This document shows positions 17,614-27,127 of a stretch of 64,000 nucleotides of DNA, piece by piece. The DNA is from Thiodiazotropha sp050291245. GTDB lineage: Bacteria; Pseudomonadota; Gammaproteobacteria; Chromatiales; Chromatiaceae. The DNA is taken from contig JBNKJP010000058.1 of the NCBI GenBank assembly GCA_050291245.1, forward strand, positions 1 to 64,000, given 5' to 3'. Numbering within the stretch: position 1 is the first letter of the stretch; each line of letters opens with the position of its first letter. The notes under the pieces are model-generated. The model searched no databases, was not told the DNA's origin, and saw only the letters and a list, made by a program, of their open reading frames with translations. A program made the translations under genes and the position numbers.

Positions 17614-20412
17614 ATGCAACTGCTCACTCGAACTGTCGTGATGATTTTACTTAGCCAGACCCTTGTTGCCTGCGGAGGGTCATCCAACTCTGACACTAAC
17701 CCTGATACCGGGCCAACAAGTGACCTGCATGAGGTATCGATTGATGAGGATAACGAACTGTCGGCGACCCTGCCAGATGCCGCCGACGGCGTCCACTTCA
17801 CCCTGACGCAAACAGTAACGCATGGCAGCCTGACACTGGACAATGACAACGGACAGTACAGATATATTCCGGCCGCTAATTTCAATGGCATCGACAGCTT
17901 CAATTATGTCGTTGACGATAACGGTAATATTTCAGATACAAAAACAGTTCAAATTACCGTCAATCCAATAAACGACCCGCCTGTTTTGCCTGGTGTCGGC
18001 ATCTTGAACGCTACCGTAGACTCGCCCTGGTCGATAGGCGTGACGGCAACTGATGCCGATAACGATGAGTTGAGTTTTTCTGTGGTGGGTCCGGATTGGC
18101 TTTCCATAGACCCAACAACCGGGGTCATGTCGGGTACACCGTCAATTGATGATGTTGCTATACATGCAGTCGCTATCAGCGTCTCTGATGGCATTGCCAC
18201 TCAAACCAACTATGTCATGCTTACCGTAAGCAATATCAGCGATGTACAGGGTAAAACAGATAGCGCCAATTACAATATTTCTTTTGGTGATATTCTGTTT
18301 ACCGTCGAGGTAGAAAACACATCCAGCCGCACCAGAGTCAATTGGCCACTAAGTTTCGGGCAGGCATTTGTAAAATCCGATCTGACCAACATCGATTCAC
18401 TCAAGGTTTTTGATGACAGTGGCAACGAACTCCCTTTGCAGATTAACGTAAAAAACCGATGGGATAACAACTCCTTAAAACACGGTCTCATTTCACTGAT
18501 CGTTCCCAATATCAATGCCAACAGTAATAGCACGCTGTATTTTGTAGCGGGAGATACATCGTTTAGCAGCGCGGCAACATTGAGCAAAGCCGATTATCTG
18601 GCTTTGGGGCATAATCTTTCGATCGATCTCACGGAATCAGGAACTACTTACAGCGCCAGTATCGACGATAATTTTGAAAACGCCAATGTAACACAATGGC
18701 AACAGGGTGCGATTTGCAGCGAATGGATTATTCCGGCCCCACTCAAGACCTCGGGCGGCACGGAGCACAGTCATTTGAAAACCTATTTTCATCTCAAACT
18801 GTACAATACAAATGATATACAGGTTTCGGTAATTGTAGAAAACAGCTACGGCTTCTACGAAGAAAAAGGGGCATCCGTCCCCTTCACTCATACCCATAAA
18901 AACATCACTTATGATTGGCAAGTAAAAGATGGCATTAACGTCATTGACTCCGGATCTTCTCTGGAACATTTTTCCCATGCGCGTTGGCGTAAAGTCTATT
19001 CAACCTTTGCCGGTACATCGGGCGGACTGGAGCAAGACCCGCTGGATGTCACTCCAGGCATGGATAAGGTCTATTTGATCAAGAGCAAGGCGGTTGCCAG
19101 TTATGATATCAACAGTGCCCCGGATGAGTCCTTACTCAACAAGATCGAATCAGAATTGATCGCTTCAGACACCGAACCCATGGGGACAGGTATGATCTAT
19201 CCTGAATTTCACTCCGGTGCTGAAGCTTCTATCGATGCCGCCTGGTCTGTTGATTATTTACTTAGCGGTGACAACCGGGCCTATCGAGCGATGATTAAAA
19301 ATGCTAATGCAGCAGGCAGTATCGGCATCCATTTTCGTAATGAGCAAATCAGTGATCCACAGACAGGCACAGTCATTTCCGTTGTAGACTACCCACTGGC
19401 CACAACCCGTAGCGATTCGGCCAATATTCCCTATTTCGATGGAGACCAGGCAAACCCCGATACGGCACACCAAAACTCATTTGCCTACCTTCCTTACGTA
19501 GTCACTGGTGACTATTATTTGCTGGAAGAACTACTTTTCTGGTCAAACTGGAATGAATTGGAGAAAAACGTTGGCAAACGCAATGCAGATGGTGCCCGTG
19601 GTTTGATTATTCCCAACCAGATCGGGGGCCAGGCCTGGGCGCTACGCAGCTTGATCAATGCCGCTTTCATCACACCTGATGACCACCCGCTCAAAACCTA
19701 TTTCAACTCAATGGTTGATTACAATATTTCCTGGTACACCGATCACTATGTCGCTAACAGTGCGCCGCTACATAACCAATACGGCCTACTCACCTATGGC
19801 TTGAACGAAAACACAGGGATCTCAAGTTCCGGCTTTACCAGTGCTAACCCATGGATGGATAACGGGGTCACTGCGGTAGCGGCACGCGCCTATAATATGG
19901 GTTTTACCGATATCCTTCCCTTCCTCCAGTGGAAAAGCAAATTCCCAGTAGGGTTAATGACCTCCCCCGATTATTGCTACATTTTCGCCAGTAACTATGA
20001 AGTTTTCATGCGAGACGGCATCGATCAACCGCTATACAGTGATTGGGCCACGGTGTACCAGAAAACACTTGAAGTGGATTTCAACCAGACTGGTGGGGCC
20101 GGAAATATCGCAGCCGCCGAATGTGGTTCGCAGGAAATGGCGGATTTACTCAACGATTCTGGAAAGTTTGCGTACGGTACTTTTATTGCTGGACAAATGC
20201 TCTATACCACTAATGTGTCCGAATCCTATTTCGGCCAACTTCAAGGCGCCGTCGCCGCAGCGGTTGATACTGGAGTTTCGGGTGGACAAAGTGCATGGAA
20301 AGCTCTGATGGGAAGCACTGTGTTACTTGACTACAATACCTACAAATCCAGGTTTTCATATAATAACGGGAACAAGTATAACATCGTCCCTTACAGTCAA
20401 AATTTTCCTTGA
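17614..20412 (+). CDS. Large lipoprotein with cadherin/Ig-like domains and a lyase-like body
   Basis: From the ATG at 17614 the product is 932 residues with a lipobox SQTLVACGG (Cys near residue 20). The frame also offers an ATG at 17536, which would bury the lipobox. An Ig/cadherin-like domain follows (NNGQYRYIPAANFNGIDSF, ending NPINDPPV), then an HYR/He-PIG-like module (WLSIDPTTGVMSGTP). From about residue 240 (VNWPLSFGQAF ... LPLQINVKNRWDNNSLKHG) the protein resembles the first domain of exo-rhamnogalacturonan lyase-like (YetA/PcRGLX) proteins; this is from memory of the family and is an inference. Probably a surface polysaccharide-active enzyme. Much AT-richer than the flanking genes, which suggests transfer. 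Confidence 0.7.
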   Translation: MQLLTRTVVMILLSQTLVACGGSSNSDTNPDTGPTSDLHEVSIDEDNELSATLPDAADGVHFTLTQTVTHGSLTLDNDNGQYRYIPAANFNGIDSFNYVVDDNGNISDTKTVQITVNPINDPPVLPGVGILNATVDSPWSIGVTATDADNDELSFSVVGPDWLSIDPTTGVMSGTPSIDDVAIHAVAISVSDGIATQTNYVMLTVSNISDVQGKTDSANYNISFGDILFTVEVENTSSRTRVNWPLSFGQAFVKSDLTNIDSLKVFDDSGNELPLQINVKNRWDNNSLKHGLISLIVPNINANSNSTLYFVAGDTSFSSAATLSKADYLALGHNLSIDLTESGTTYSASIDDNFENANVTQWQQGAICSEWIIPAPLKTSGGTEHSHLKTYFHLKLYNTNDIQVSVIVENSYGFYEEKGASVPFTHTHKNITYDWQVKDGINVIDSGSSLEHFSHARWRKVYSTFAGTSGGLEQDPLDVTPGMDKVYLIKSKAVASYDINSAPDESLLNKIESELIASDTEPMGTGMIYPEFHSGAEASIDAAWSVDYLLSGDNRAYRAMIKNANAAGSIGIHFRNEQISDPQTGTVISVVDYPLATTRSDSANIPYFDGDQANPDTAHQNSFAYLPYVVTGDYYLLEELLFWSNWNELEKNVGKRNADGARGLIIPNQIGGQAWALRSLINAAFITPDDHPLKTYFNSMVDYNISWYTDHYVANSAPLHNQYGLLTYGLNENTGISSSGFTSANPWMDNGVTAVAARAYNMGFTDILPFLQWKSKFPVGLMTSPDYCYIFASNYEVFMRDGIDQPLYSDWATVYQKTLEVDFNQTGGAGNIAAAECGSQEMADLLNDSGKFAYGTFIAGQMLYTTNVSESYFGQLQGAVAAAVDTGVSGGQSAWKALMGSTVLLDYNTYKSRFSYNNGNKYNIVPYSQNFP

Positions 20413-20510
20413 TTAAGTAACTACCGCTGAAAATTGCCACCATATTTTCAGCTTCACAAGGTCAAAAACGATAACCTGGGTATGTCTGATATACCCATCG
20501 TTACATAACA

Positions 20511-20665
20511 ATCCCCAAGGCTTTCAATTGCATCAGCCTTCCAGTACCTACACGCAGTTGGCGCCGCCGAGGGGGCGGGTTTCGCAGGAGCGGTCGCCGG
20601 CCGCGATTAAATCCTGTCGCGAGCGGCGCTCGCTCCTACAGGGCAGGGATCGACCTGCGGGAACA
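20511..20665. repeat. ~150-bp direct repeat, right copy (includes family-3 REP)
   Basis: Same order of elements as 17151-17290: ATCCCCAAGG, TTTCAATTGCATCA, CCAGTACCTAC, the REP core GGAGCGGTCGCCGGCCGCGA and TCGCGAGCGGCGCTCGCTCC, ending CTGCGGGAACA. It has a few extra bases and scattered changes. Its 3' part overlaps the end of the broken LysE frame. Confidence 0.8.
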
Positions 20666-20976
20666 TGGCATATTAACGTGCCGGGTTAATAGCTGCGCGT
20701 ATCGATATACAGCCCAGCCGAGATAGATCAGGTAGATCGCACCGGCGATACGCACGACAGTAAAGAATCCGCCCCAGTGCTCCGCGATAACGGACAGGCC
20801 GAAGCAGGCCAGAACCAGGTAGATGATATCGCTGACCGCCATACCTAATACCAGTGAAAAGCAGGAGATAGCGCCTTGGATTATGGCACGGGCGAGCAGT
20901 GCAAACACACCCGGACCGGGAGTGATCGAGAAAACAATGATGGCGATAAAAACGCTAGGCCGCTTTCAAAAGTCAT
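20636..20976 (-). pseudogene. LysE/RhtB-type exporter, frameshifted and truncated
   Basis: The minus strand starts at an ATG at 20976 with MTFESGLAF, the typical N-terminus of LysE-family exporters. It then needs a one-base shift at a run of five T (20948-20952) to continue into IIVFSITPGPGVFALLARA, the family's hallmark first helix with PGPG. The second frame goes on through a second and third helix (YLVLACFGLSVIA, GAIYLIYLGWAVYRYA) but ends after about 100 residues, half the usual 200-210, in the direct repeat at 20511-20665. Both lesions indicate a dead amino-acid exporter gene. Confidence 0.8.
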
Positions 20977-21123
20977 CAAATACAACCTGTAGCGGACCGA
21001 GAATTATCCTACGCTCGAATGAAAGAATCAAGTAAATCAAAAAATCATTGCTCTTGCTGCCAAGATATAATGGATTTATGGGCGCATACTGAAGATCAGC
21101 ATAAAGAACATAGTTAAATTGAG

Positions 21124-22404
21124 ATGGGTGGTGAGCAACAAGTGTCTCTTATCTTTCGAATACATATTTGGATTATACCTATTCTTATTATCTTGCTTTT
21201 GTCATCAGACATTTTGTTATCAGCTCCTCTACAAACTGCGGAAAACGCATCATTAAAACGACAATTTAGCCGGGCCGTCGCCGCAAATGATTTAGAAACA
21301 GTAAAAGAGCTCCTCATTCGGGGAGTGGATCCTGATATTGGCTTTGGATACTCCCCATTGATAAGTGTTGTCAAAACTGCTGACAAGCGCTCGGATATGA
21401 TTGCACTTTTACTTGAGTATGGTGCAAACATTAATCCAGTTAAGGGAGAAACGCCTCTTCACAATGTGCATAGTATTGATGTCGCCAGGCAGCTTATCGA
21501 AGCTGGAGCGAATATTGATGCCACTACACCCTTTACAGGCACAACCCCTTTAATCAGAGCTCTCTTTTGGCACGATCAATTTCTCCGGTTCAACGCCTCA
21601 TCACAAAATCGCAAACCACCTAAAAAAGCACTTGAATATGCAAAGATCGCAAATTTTCTTCTGGAATCGGGAGCCGATCCAAACATCAACTCGGAATCAG
21701 GAACAGCGCTTCATGTTGTGACAGGTAAATCCGGTGATACCCGCCTTATTGAAGCGCTTATCGCGCATGGAGCCAATCTCAATGCAAAAAGAAAAGGGCG
21801 CTCGCCGAATATGCGTATTTATGGGGCGACGCCCCTAATGGAAGCCGTTTATTACCTGGATATTGAAAAAGTCCGGGTTTTGCTGAATCATGGAGCAGAT
21901 ATTTATGCAGGCCCTAAAAATTGCTCAGCATTTTGTGCTTTGGCAAAGATAAGAAAAAACCTATATAGGGAAAAACCAGGGAGCATTTCTCTTGACAGAC
22001 TCCAAAAAGTCGAAGCTCTTCTACTGCAATACAGTCCCGACCGGCTTGCAAAAATCAAATTGAAAATAACAAAATTATTTGAGTTTAGTACTAAATTCAA
22101 GCTTCTCTTTGCAATCGTTGCCTTCTATGCAATTTTCTCCGCGGCTTATATCTCAATCATAAAAGTACTTATAGAGTGTAACCTAGTCAAAACCATGCTT
22201 CTGTCGATGTTGTTAATACCCGTAGAGATTCTATTCGCCTCATGGACTATGGATAAAATCAGCCAAGGGATGGATCTTGCCTATGCGGGAGCCGGCGTCT
22301 TGGTCATTCTAATTATCAGTGTTATTGCCGGTAGCCTGGTGGGACTGGTGTTTATTCCACTGATCGCAAAATTTACCGCTAATAATAAGGCAGTCCCAAG
22401 CTAA
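21124..22404 (+). CDS. Ankyrin-repeat membrane protein
   Basis: 426 residues: an N-terminal signal anchor (about 10-33), then about five ankyrin repeats between residues 45 and 285 (for example NDLETVKELLIRGVDPDI, IALLLEYGANINPVKGETPLH, IANFLLESGADPNINSESGTALH, VRVLLNHGADIYAG), and three hydrophobic helices near 322-420. The ankyrin part probably lies in the periplasm and the C-terminus in the membrane. The role is likely protein-protein contact; no enzymatic domain is seen. AT-rich and isolated between repeats, so possibly acquired. Confidence 0.8.
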   Translation: MGGEQQVSLIFRIHIWIIPILIILLLSSDILLSAPLQTAENASLKRQFSRAVAANDLETVKELLIRGVDPDIGFGYSPLISVVKTADKRSDMIALLLEYGANINPVKGETPLHNVHSIDVARQLIEAGANIDATTPFTGTTPLIRALFWHDQFLRFNASSQNRKPPKKALEYAKIANFLLESGADPNINSESGTALHVVTGKSGDTRLIEALIAHGANLNAKRKGRSPNMRIYGATPLMEAVYYLDIEKVRVLLNHGADIYAGPKNCSAFCALAKIRKNLYREKPGSISLDRLQKVEALLLQYSPDRLAKIKLKITKLFEFSTKFKLLFAIVAFYAIFSAAYISIIKVLIECNLVKTMLLSMLLIPVEILFASWTMDKISQGMDLAYAGAGVLVILIISVIAGSLVGLVFIPLIAKFTANNKAVPS

Positions 22405-22932
22405 GGAGTGTTTTGTCTTAGTTTTACTTTACGGAACACGACCGATGTGGCATTTTTCCCTCCATTCCCCTGGATTCCGGCCTGCGCCGGAATGACGGAT
22501 ACGGCTTCCCGTCATTCTGGCGGATGCCAGAATCCAGATACCACATAAGCCTGAATCCTGGAAAGCGATATCGCGAACCTCGGCGATTATGCCCCCCAAA
22601 CCCGGCGCTTTGTGACGATTTTCGGTACAAAAGCCATTCAGTATCATGCTCAGAATGCATTACTAGTACCCGATAAGGTCATCCACGAATACCGCAACAA
22701 GAGTATGGTTGTCCCATGATCGAATGCGCGTTACAGCGACCACACTCAAAGCCTGGAGCAGATTGGGTCAACCCCCATCCCAACCACTGATTGCATTCGG
22801 GATTATAGAGGCCTACCCCAAAATAGACAGAACTGTGGCCATAAACTCTTTCATCCAGGCCACCTAATTATTGAACAACCATTTATGCAACTGATAGGCT
22901 AACATCTGTAATTCCGCTAACCTGACCAACCC
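22405..22932. other. Spacer with REP copy B, upstream of the phosphate/GAK operon
   Basis: Contains the family-2 REP copy at 22473-22569. The remainder (about 22570-22932) has no open frame with recognisable content and presumably carries the operon promoter. I could not identify a convincing promoter box. Confidence 0.45.
22473..22569. repeat. REP element, family 2 (copy B)
   Basis: Nearly identical to copy A at 15035-15131, including the spacer GACGGATACGGCTTCCCGT and the tail AATCCTGGAA. Confidence 0.85.
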
Positions 22933-23421
22933 ATGACTGATCAATCCCGACATGAAGGCCTGGAGCCGCAGATCCGTAATGCTGTACGGGCGGTTATCGT
23001 GCGTGACGGGGCAGTGCTGATGCAGAAGAAACGCTCTGAAACCAAGGGTGAGTGGTATACCCTGCCCGGGGGAGGTCAGAATGTGGAAGAGACATTGGAG
23101 GCCTCGCTGATTCGCGAATGTGAAGAGGAGCTCGGAGTGCGGGTCCAGGTGGGGGAACTGCTCACGGTAGCCGACACGTTCAAGCCCCGCGAAACCACCG
23201 TGCCATCAACCCGACATGTGATCGAGATCTACTATGCCTGTCAAGTGCCCGAGCACTATCATGCGCACTCGGGAGACCACCCGGACAAACATCAGATCGA
23301 TGTGGTCTGGCTGCCCGTAGCGCGTATCCCGGGATACGCCCTTCAGCCGAAGGATCTTGGCCAACTCCTGCCACGCATCATCTCCGAAGGTCTACGGGGA
23401 TACCTCGGAGAGATCGGTTAA
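22933..23421 (+). CDS. Nudix hydrolase
   Basis: 162 residues with a perfect Nudix box near residues 47-69: GGGQNVEE then RECEEELGV, fitting GX5EX7REUXEEXGU. The strand before it (AVIVRDGAVLMQKK) and the following domain resemble nucleotide-sugar or nucleoside-diphosphate-X hydrolases. It would cleave a pyrophosphate bond in an unknown substrate. The next gene begins 1 base after its stop, so it heads the operon 22933-30463. Weak ribosome site. Confidence 0.93.
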   Translation: MTDQSRHEGLEPQIRNAVRAVIVRDGAVLMQKKRSETKGEWYTLPGGGQNVEETLEASLIRECEEELGVRVQVGELLTVADTFKPRETTVPSTRHVIEIYYACQVPEHYHAHSGDHPDKHQIDVVWLPVARIPGYALQPKDLGQLLPRIISEGLRGYLGEIG

Positions 23422-23422
23422 G

Positions 23423-25051
23423 ATGACACACTCTCTGGCCATTCGGGAAAATCTCCACTTTTTGCTCCTGGAAACCCTCTCTCACCTGACCCTGCTCAAG
23501 GAATATCTGGAACAGCCTTCGCTCAGCATCGCCACCCGGCTGATGGAACGTCGAGGCTATATGGAGAGCCTACGCAGAACCATTCAGGATCATTCCCTGC
23601 GTCAGATGACCGAGAATGCCAAGCACGAAGCCGATCGCCAGCGCTACCGCTCCATCGAAGTGATCGCCACCCAACTGGAGAGGATGGCGGAGCTTTGCCG
23701 GGAATCCGTGATGCAGGGCGCTCAGATCCAGGATTCTCAACAAACCCAAACCAGGATTTACCGCAACATGCTGGAGCGGGTTGATGACGCCGTGAACCTG
23801 ATCGAACCCACGCTTCAAGAGCAGAATACGGCCCAGGCGTTGAAGATCGGCAAGGTGGAACGTCAGCTGGAGCGAGACTATCAGCAGTTGCTCAAATCGG
23901 AAACTAAAGCTCTGAAAAAGGCCCACCGCCCCGCCGACAGTATCAGCCAGGTCCTGCTCGCACACCATATCAAGCAACTGGGCGACGCATTGCGGGTTAT
24001 CAGCGAAGCGATGATCTCAATCAGCATGGGCCAGCATTTCAATACCGATCGCTTCCACGCCTTAACCCAGTCTGTCGAAGACCTGAAGAGCGTCAATGGT
24101 CTCGATGACCTTCAAATCGTCTCGATGTCGCCGACCCGTTCCGGTAGTACGATAAATGCGCTGAGCGATGAGGATGCGGTCACCCATGCGGTTTTCAAAG
24201 ACGGACGCAAACGCAAGCTGAAGGCAGAGCGCCAGCGGGTTGAAGATTGGCACGAAATTCTGCCGGGATTGGCGCCGAAAATCCTCTCCTACCGCAAACG
24301 GCGGGACTCCGCCTCCCTGTTGATCGAGCATTTGGCCGGAGAAACCTTCGAACAGATTCTGCTGCACGGTTCCGCTGAACAGCTGCAGGCCGCCTTCGGC
24401 CAACTGACCGAGACGCTGAAACGAATCTGGCGTGAAACACGTAGCGATAAACCGGCACGGGCCGACTATATCGGGCAGTTGGAGAAACGCCTGCCCGATG
24501 TCTACACAATCCACCCCGAGTTTCAAACCCAGGCTTGCCTTATCAACGATCTTGAGTTGCCGGGATTCCGCCAGTTGCTGGACCGCGTGCGTCAACTCGA
24601 GAAGTGTATCGAAGTCCCCTTTTCGGTCTATATCCACGGGGATTTCAATGTGGACAACATCATCTATGATGCAAATGAAAAACGTATCAACTTCATCGAT
24701 CTGCACCGTTCACGCCACATGGACTACCTGCAGGACGTGAGCGTTTTCATGGTCTCCTGCTACCGTTTAAAGGTATTCGATCCGGAAATCCGTCGCCGTA
24801 TCCAGGTACTCTGCCGCGACTTCTACCGCTTCACTAAACAGCAGTCACGCAAGCATGGGGATGACTCCTTCGAGATAAGACTGACACTGGGGTTGATCCG
24901 CTCTTTCGTCACCTCAACCCGTTTCATACTCGACAAATCCCTCTCCCGGGCCATGTACAGTCGCGGGGTCTATCTGATGCAACGATTACTGGCATCCCAG
25001 GAGAACGAACAGTCATTCAAACTACCCATCGAGGAGGTTTTCATTGGCTAG
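23423..25051 (+). CDS. PhoU-like / aminoglycoside-phosphotransferase-like kinase fusion
   Basis: 542 residues. The first ~220 are all-helical with regular Glu/Arg-rich heptads and resemble PhoU (for example LERMAELCRESVMQGAQIQ and LAHHIKQLGDALRVISEAM). From about 230 to 500 it is an APH/choline-kinase-type domain: RKLKAERQRVEDWHEILPGL, HGDFNVDN at about 405-412 (catalytic loop) and FIDLH at about 424-428 (metal-binding Asp). It should phosphorylate a small molecule or protein, perhaps controlled by the PhoU-like part. ATG at 23423 just after the Nudix stop; its end overlaps the next gene by 8 bases. The fusion is unusual. Confidence 0.8.
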   Translation: MTHSLAIRENLHFLLLETLSHLTLLKEYLEQPSLSIATRLMERRGYMESLRRTIQDHSLRQMTENAKHEADRQRYRSIEVIATQLERMAELCRESVMQGAQIQDSQQTQTRIYRNMLERVDDAVNLIEPTLQEQNTAQALKIGKVERQLERDYQQLLKSETKALKKAHRPADSISQVLLAHHIKQLGDALRVISEAMISISMGQHFNTDRFHALTQSVEDLKSVNGLDDLQIVSMSPTRSGSTINALSDEDAVTHAVFKDGRKRKLKAERQRVEDWHEILPGLAPKILSYRKRRDSASLLIEHLAGETFEQILLHGSAEQLQAAFGQLTETLKRIWRETRSDKPARADYIGQLEKRLPDVYTIHPEFQTQACLINDLELPGFRQLLDRVRQLEKCIEVPFSVYIHGDFNVDNIIYDANEKRINFIDLHRSRHMDYLQDVSVFMVSCYRLKVFDPEIRRRIQVLCRDFYRFTKQQSRKHGDDSFEIRLTLGLIRSFVTSTRFILDKSLSRAMYSRGVYLMQRLLASQENEQSFKLPIEEVFIG

Positions 25052-25934
25052 TGCTGTAAAAATCGGCGTCGTCGGCACCCCCGGCAAGTGGTCCACCGAG
25101 GCCCTGGCTGACGCCGTGGAAGCCGCCACCGGTTTTCGCCTGGTGATCGACATGGGGGAGGTCTGCGCCGAACTGGAAACGGGGGTACTGCGCTACCGGG
25201 ATTGGCAATTGACAGAACTCGATGCCGTGGCGGTCAAGAAGATCAGCGAGGTCTACAGTCCCGCCACCCTCGACCGGCTCGAGATGCTGCGACTGTTAGA
25301 GCAGGCAGGCGTCCGGGTCTTCAGTAGGGTATCGGCGATACAGCCCCTGATTGACCGGCTCAGCGGCACCATGGCGCTTCACCAGGCCGGCATCCCGATG
25401 CCATCCACACGGGTGACCGAAAGCCCGTCTGCCGCCCTGTCGGCGGTGCGAGATTTCGAATCAACGGTTTTCAAACCCCTCTACTCCACCAAGGCCCGAG
25501 GCATGTCGCTGATCGACTACACGCGAGGTCCGGAACCTGTCCAACAGGCAATCCGGGCCTTCCATAGCGACAATCCGGTGATGTACATCCAACAGAGACT
25601 GGAACTACCGGGGAAAGACCTGGGCATGGTCTTTCTCGGCGGTGAATATCTCGGCACCTACGCCCGGGTGGGAAGCAAGGATGCCTGGAACACAACCATC
25701 AACAGCGGCGGTCGATACCAGGCCTACGAGGCGGATGAGCATCTGATCGATCTGGCCACCCGGGCCCAGGGGGTCTTCGATCTCGATTTTACCACCGTGG
25801 ACGTTGCTGAAACCGCACAGGGTCCCGTGGTTTTCGAGGTCTCCGCCTTCGGCGGTTTTCGTGGCGCCCTCGAAGGCATCGGTATCAACGTCGCGGAGCG
25901 CTACGTAGCCCATATGCTCAAGGAACTGGCATGA
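25044..25934 (+). CDS. GAK-system-type ATP-grasp enzyme
   Basis: 296 residues, RimK-like ATP-grasp: an N-terminal domain (VGTPGKWSTEALADAVE), a central domain (TVFKPLYSTKARGMSL, nucleotide-binding Lys; MYIQQRLELPGKDLGMVFLGGEYLGTYAR) and a metal-binding end (DFTTVDVAET, VVFEVSAFGGFRGA). ATP-grasp enzymes join a carboxylate to an amine or thiol via an acyl phosphate. It resembles the NCBI family called 'GAK system ATP-grasp enzyme', from memory. The TTG at 25044 is the start: GAGGAGG lies 6 bases upstream, inside the end of the previous gene. Stop overlaps the next ATG (ATGA). Confidence 0.85.
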   Translation: MASAVKIGVVGTPGKWSTEALADAVEAATGFRLVIDMGEVCAELETGVLRYRDWQLTELDAVAVKKISEVYSPATLDRLEMLRLLEQAGVRVFSRVSAIQPLIDRLSGTMALHQAGIPMPSTRVTESPSAALSAVRDFESTVFKPLYSTKARGMSLIDYTRGPEPVQQAIRAFHSDNPVMYIQQRLELPGKDLGMVFLGGEYLGTYARVGSKDAWNTTINSGGRYQAYEADEHLIDLATRAQGVFDLDFTTVDVAETAQGPVVFEVSAFGGFRGALEGIGINVAERYVAHMLKELA

Positions 25935-27040
25935 ACACCCCCTGGCCACAACCAGAGGATGCAACCACTGCCGCTGACCTGCTGCTTGGCGAGGCGCGAC
26001 TGATCGAAATCCCCCTCACCCTCCAGGCAAACGGCTGCGAGTTATCGATTCGTTCCAACAGTCAGGCACTGCTCGAGCGTCTGGGGAAGTACTTTGCTCA
26101 CTTACCCGCGACATCAAGCCAGCAGCAGTTGGAGATCATTGTCGTGGAACGCCCGGCGATCGACACCGGACTTCCTTTTATCGACTGGCGAAGGGAGCCC
26201 GGCAAGCAGGGGCGCAAGGATGCCTATCTCGATCTGAGCGACGGACGTCTGCTGTTGAAGGTACGCACCGGCATGCTTTTTCTACAGAGCGAAAAGCGAC
26301 GTATCGCGGCCGGCCCCTGCCTTGCCAACGATAACCAGGTAATCAATTTCATCAACAGCCAGCTGATGAACCACCTGCAACAGAATGGCTGGCTGATATG
26401 CCATGCGGCAGCCCTCGGCAAGGAGCATCATGCCGTTGCCCTGGCTGGGTTTTCGGGTAACGGAAAATCGACCCTGATGCTGCACCTGATGGAGAAACCG
26501 GACTATCGATATCTGACCAATGACCGACTGTTTCTGCAAAAATCCGATCCGCTCCCCTGGACGGTGGGCATCCCAAAACTCCCGCGCATCAATCCCGGCA
26601 CCCTGATTGGTAATCCTCGCCTACACGCACTCCTGCAACCCGAACGGCGCAAGATCCTGGGGCAGTTGCCTCAGCACGAACTGTGGGCACTGGAGGAAAA
26701 ACACGACGTGGATATCGCGACACTCTTTGGTAAGGATCGGATCAACACCTCCGCCCCCTTGCCCCTGAGATCGTTGCTGATTCTTAACTGGCGGCTTAGC
26801 GATGACGAACCGATACGACTGCGGCGGATCGACCTGACGCAACGAACGGACTTGTTGCCCGCAATCATGAAGACGCCCGGTCCCTTCTACCAGAACAGCG
26901 AGGGGCGTTTTCAACGCGATGACGACGCCCTGCCCGAACAGGAATATGCGAGCATGTTAAGCCGGGTAGCGGTATTCGAGGTTTCAGGGGGCATTGATTT
27001 CAAGGCCCTGGTGAAACTATTGAATGACGAGGACTTTTGA
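25931..27040 (+). CDS. HprK-related kinase (GAK-system type B)
   Basis: 369 residues. A P-loop GFSGNGKST near residues 173-181, preceded by WLICHAAALG, and followed by LTNDRLFL (acidic second motif) and VGIPKLPRINPGTL resemble HPr kinase/phosphorylase-like proteins. An N-terminal ~150-residue domain precedes it. True HprK phosphorylates Ser46 of HPr; here the partner is unknown, and the ATP-grasp neighbour plus the amphi-Trp gene match the GAK (grasp and kinase) set. Start overlaps the ATP-grasp stop in ATGA. Confidence 0.85.
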   Translation: MNTPWPQPEDATTAADLLLGEARLIEIPLTLQANGCELSIRSNSQALLERLGKYFAHLPATSSQQQLEIIVVERPAIDTGLPFIDWRREPGKQGRKDAYLDLSDGRLLLKVRTGMLFLQSEKRRIAAGPCLANDNQVINFINSQLMNHLQQNGWLICHAAALGKEHHAVALAGFSGNGKSTLMLHLMEKPDYRYLTNDRLFLQKSDPLPWTVGIPKLPRINPGTLIGNPRLHALLQPERRKILGQLPQHELWALEEKHDVDIATLFGKDRINTSAPLPLRSLLILNWRLSDDEPIRLRRIDLTQRTDLLPAIMKTPGPFYQNSEGRFQRDDDALPEQEYASMLSRVAVFEVSGGIDFKALVKLLNDEDF

Positions 27041-27127
27041 CTTACTAACCGGACCATAGATATTAGTACCCTCAGCCGTCGGATTATTGCCACAATATAG
27101 GAAATCTGAACCCCACAGGTGCCGAAC

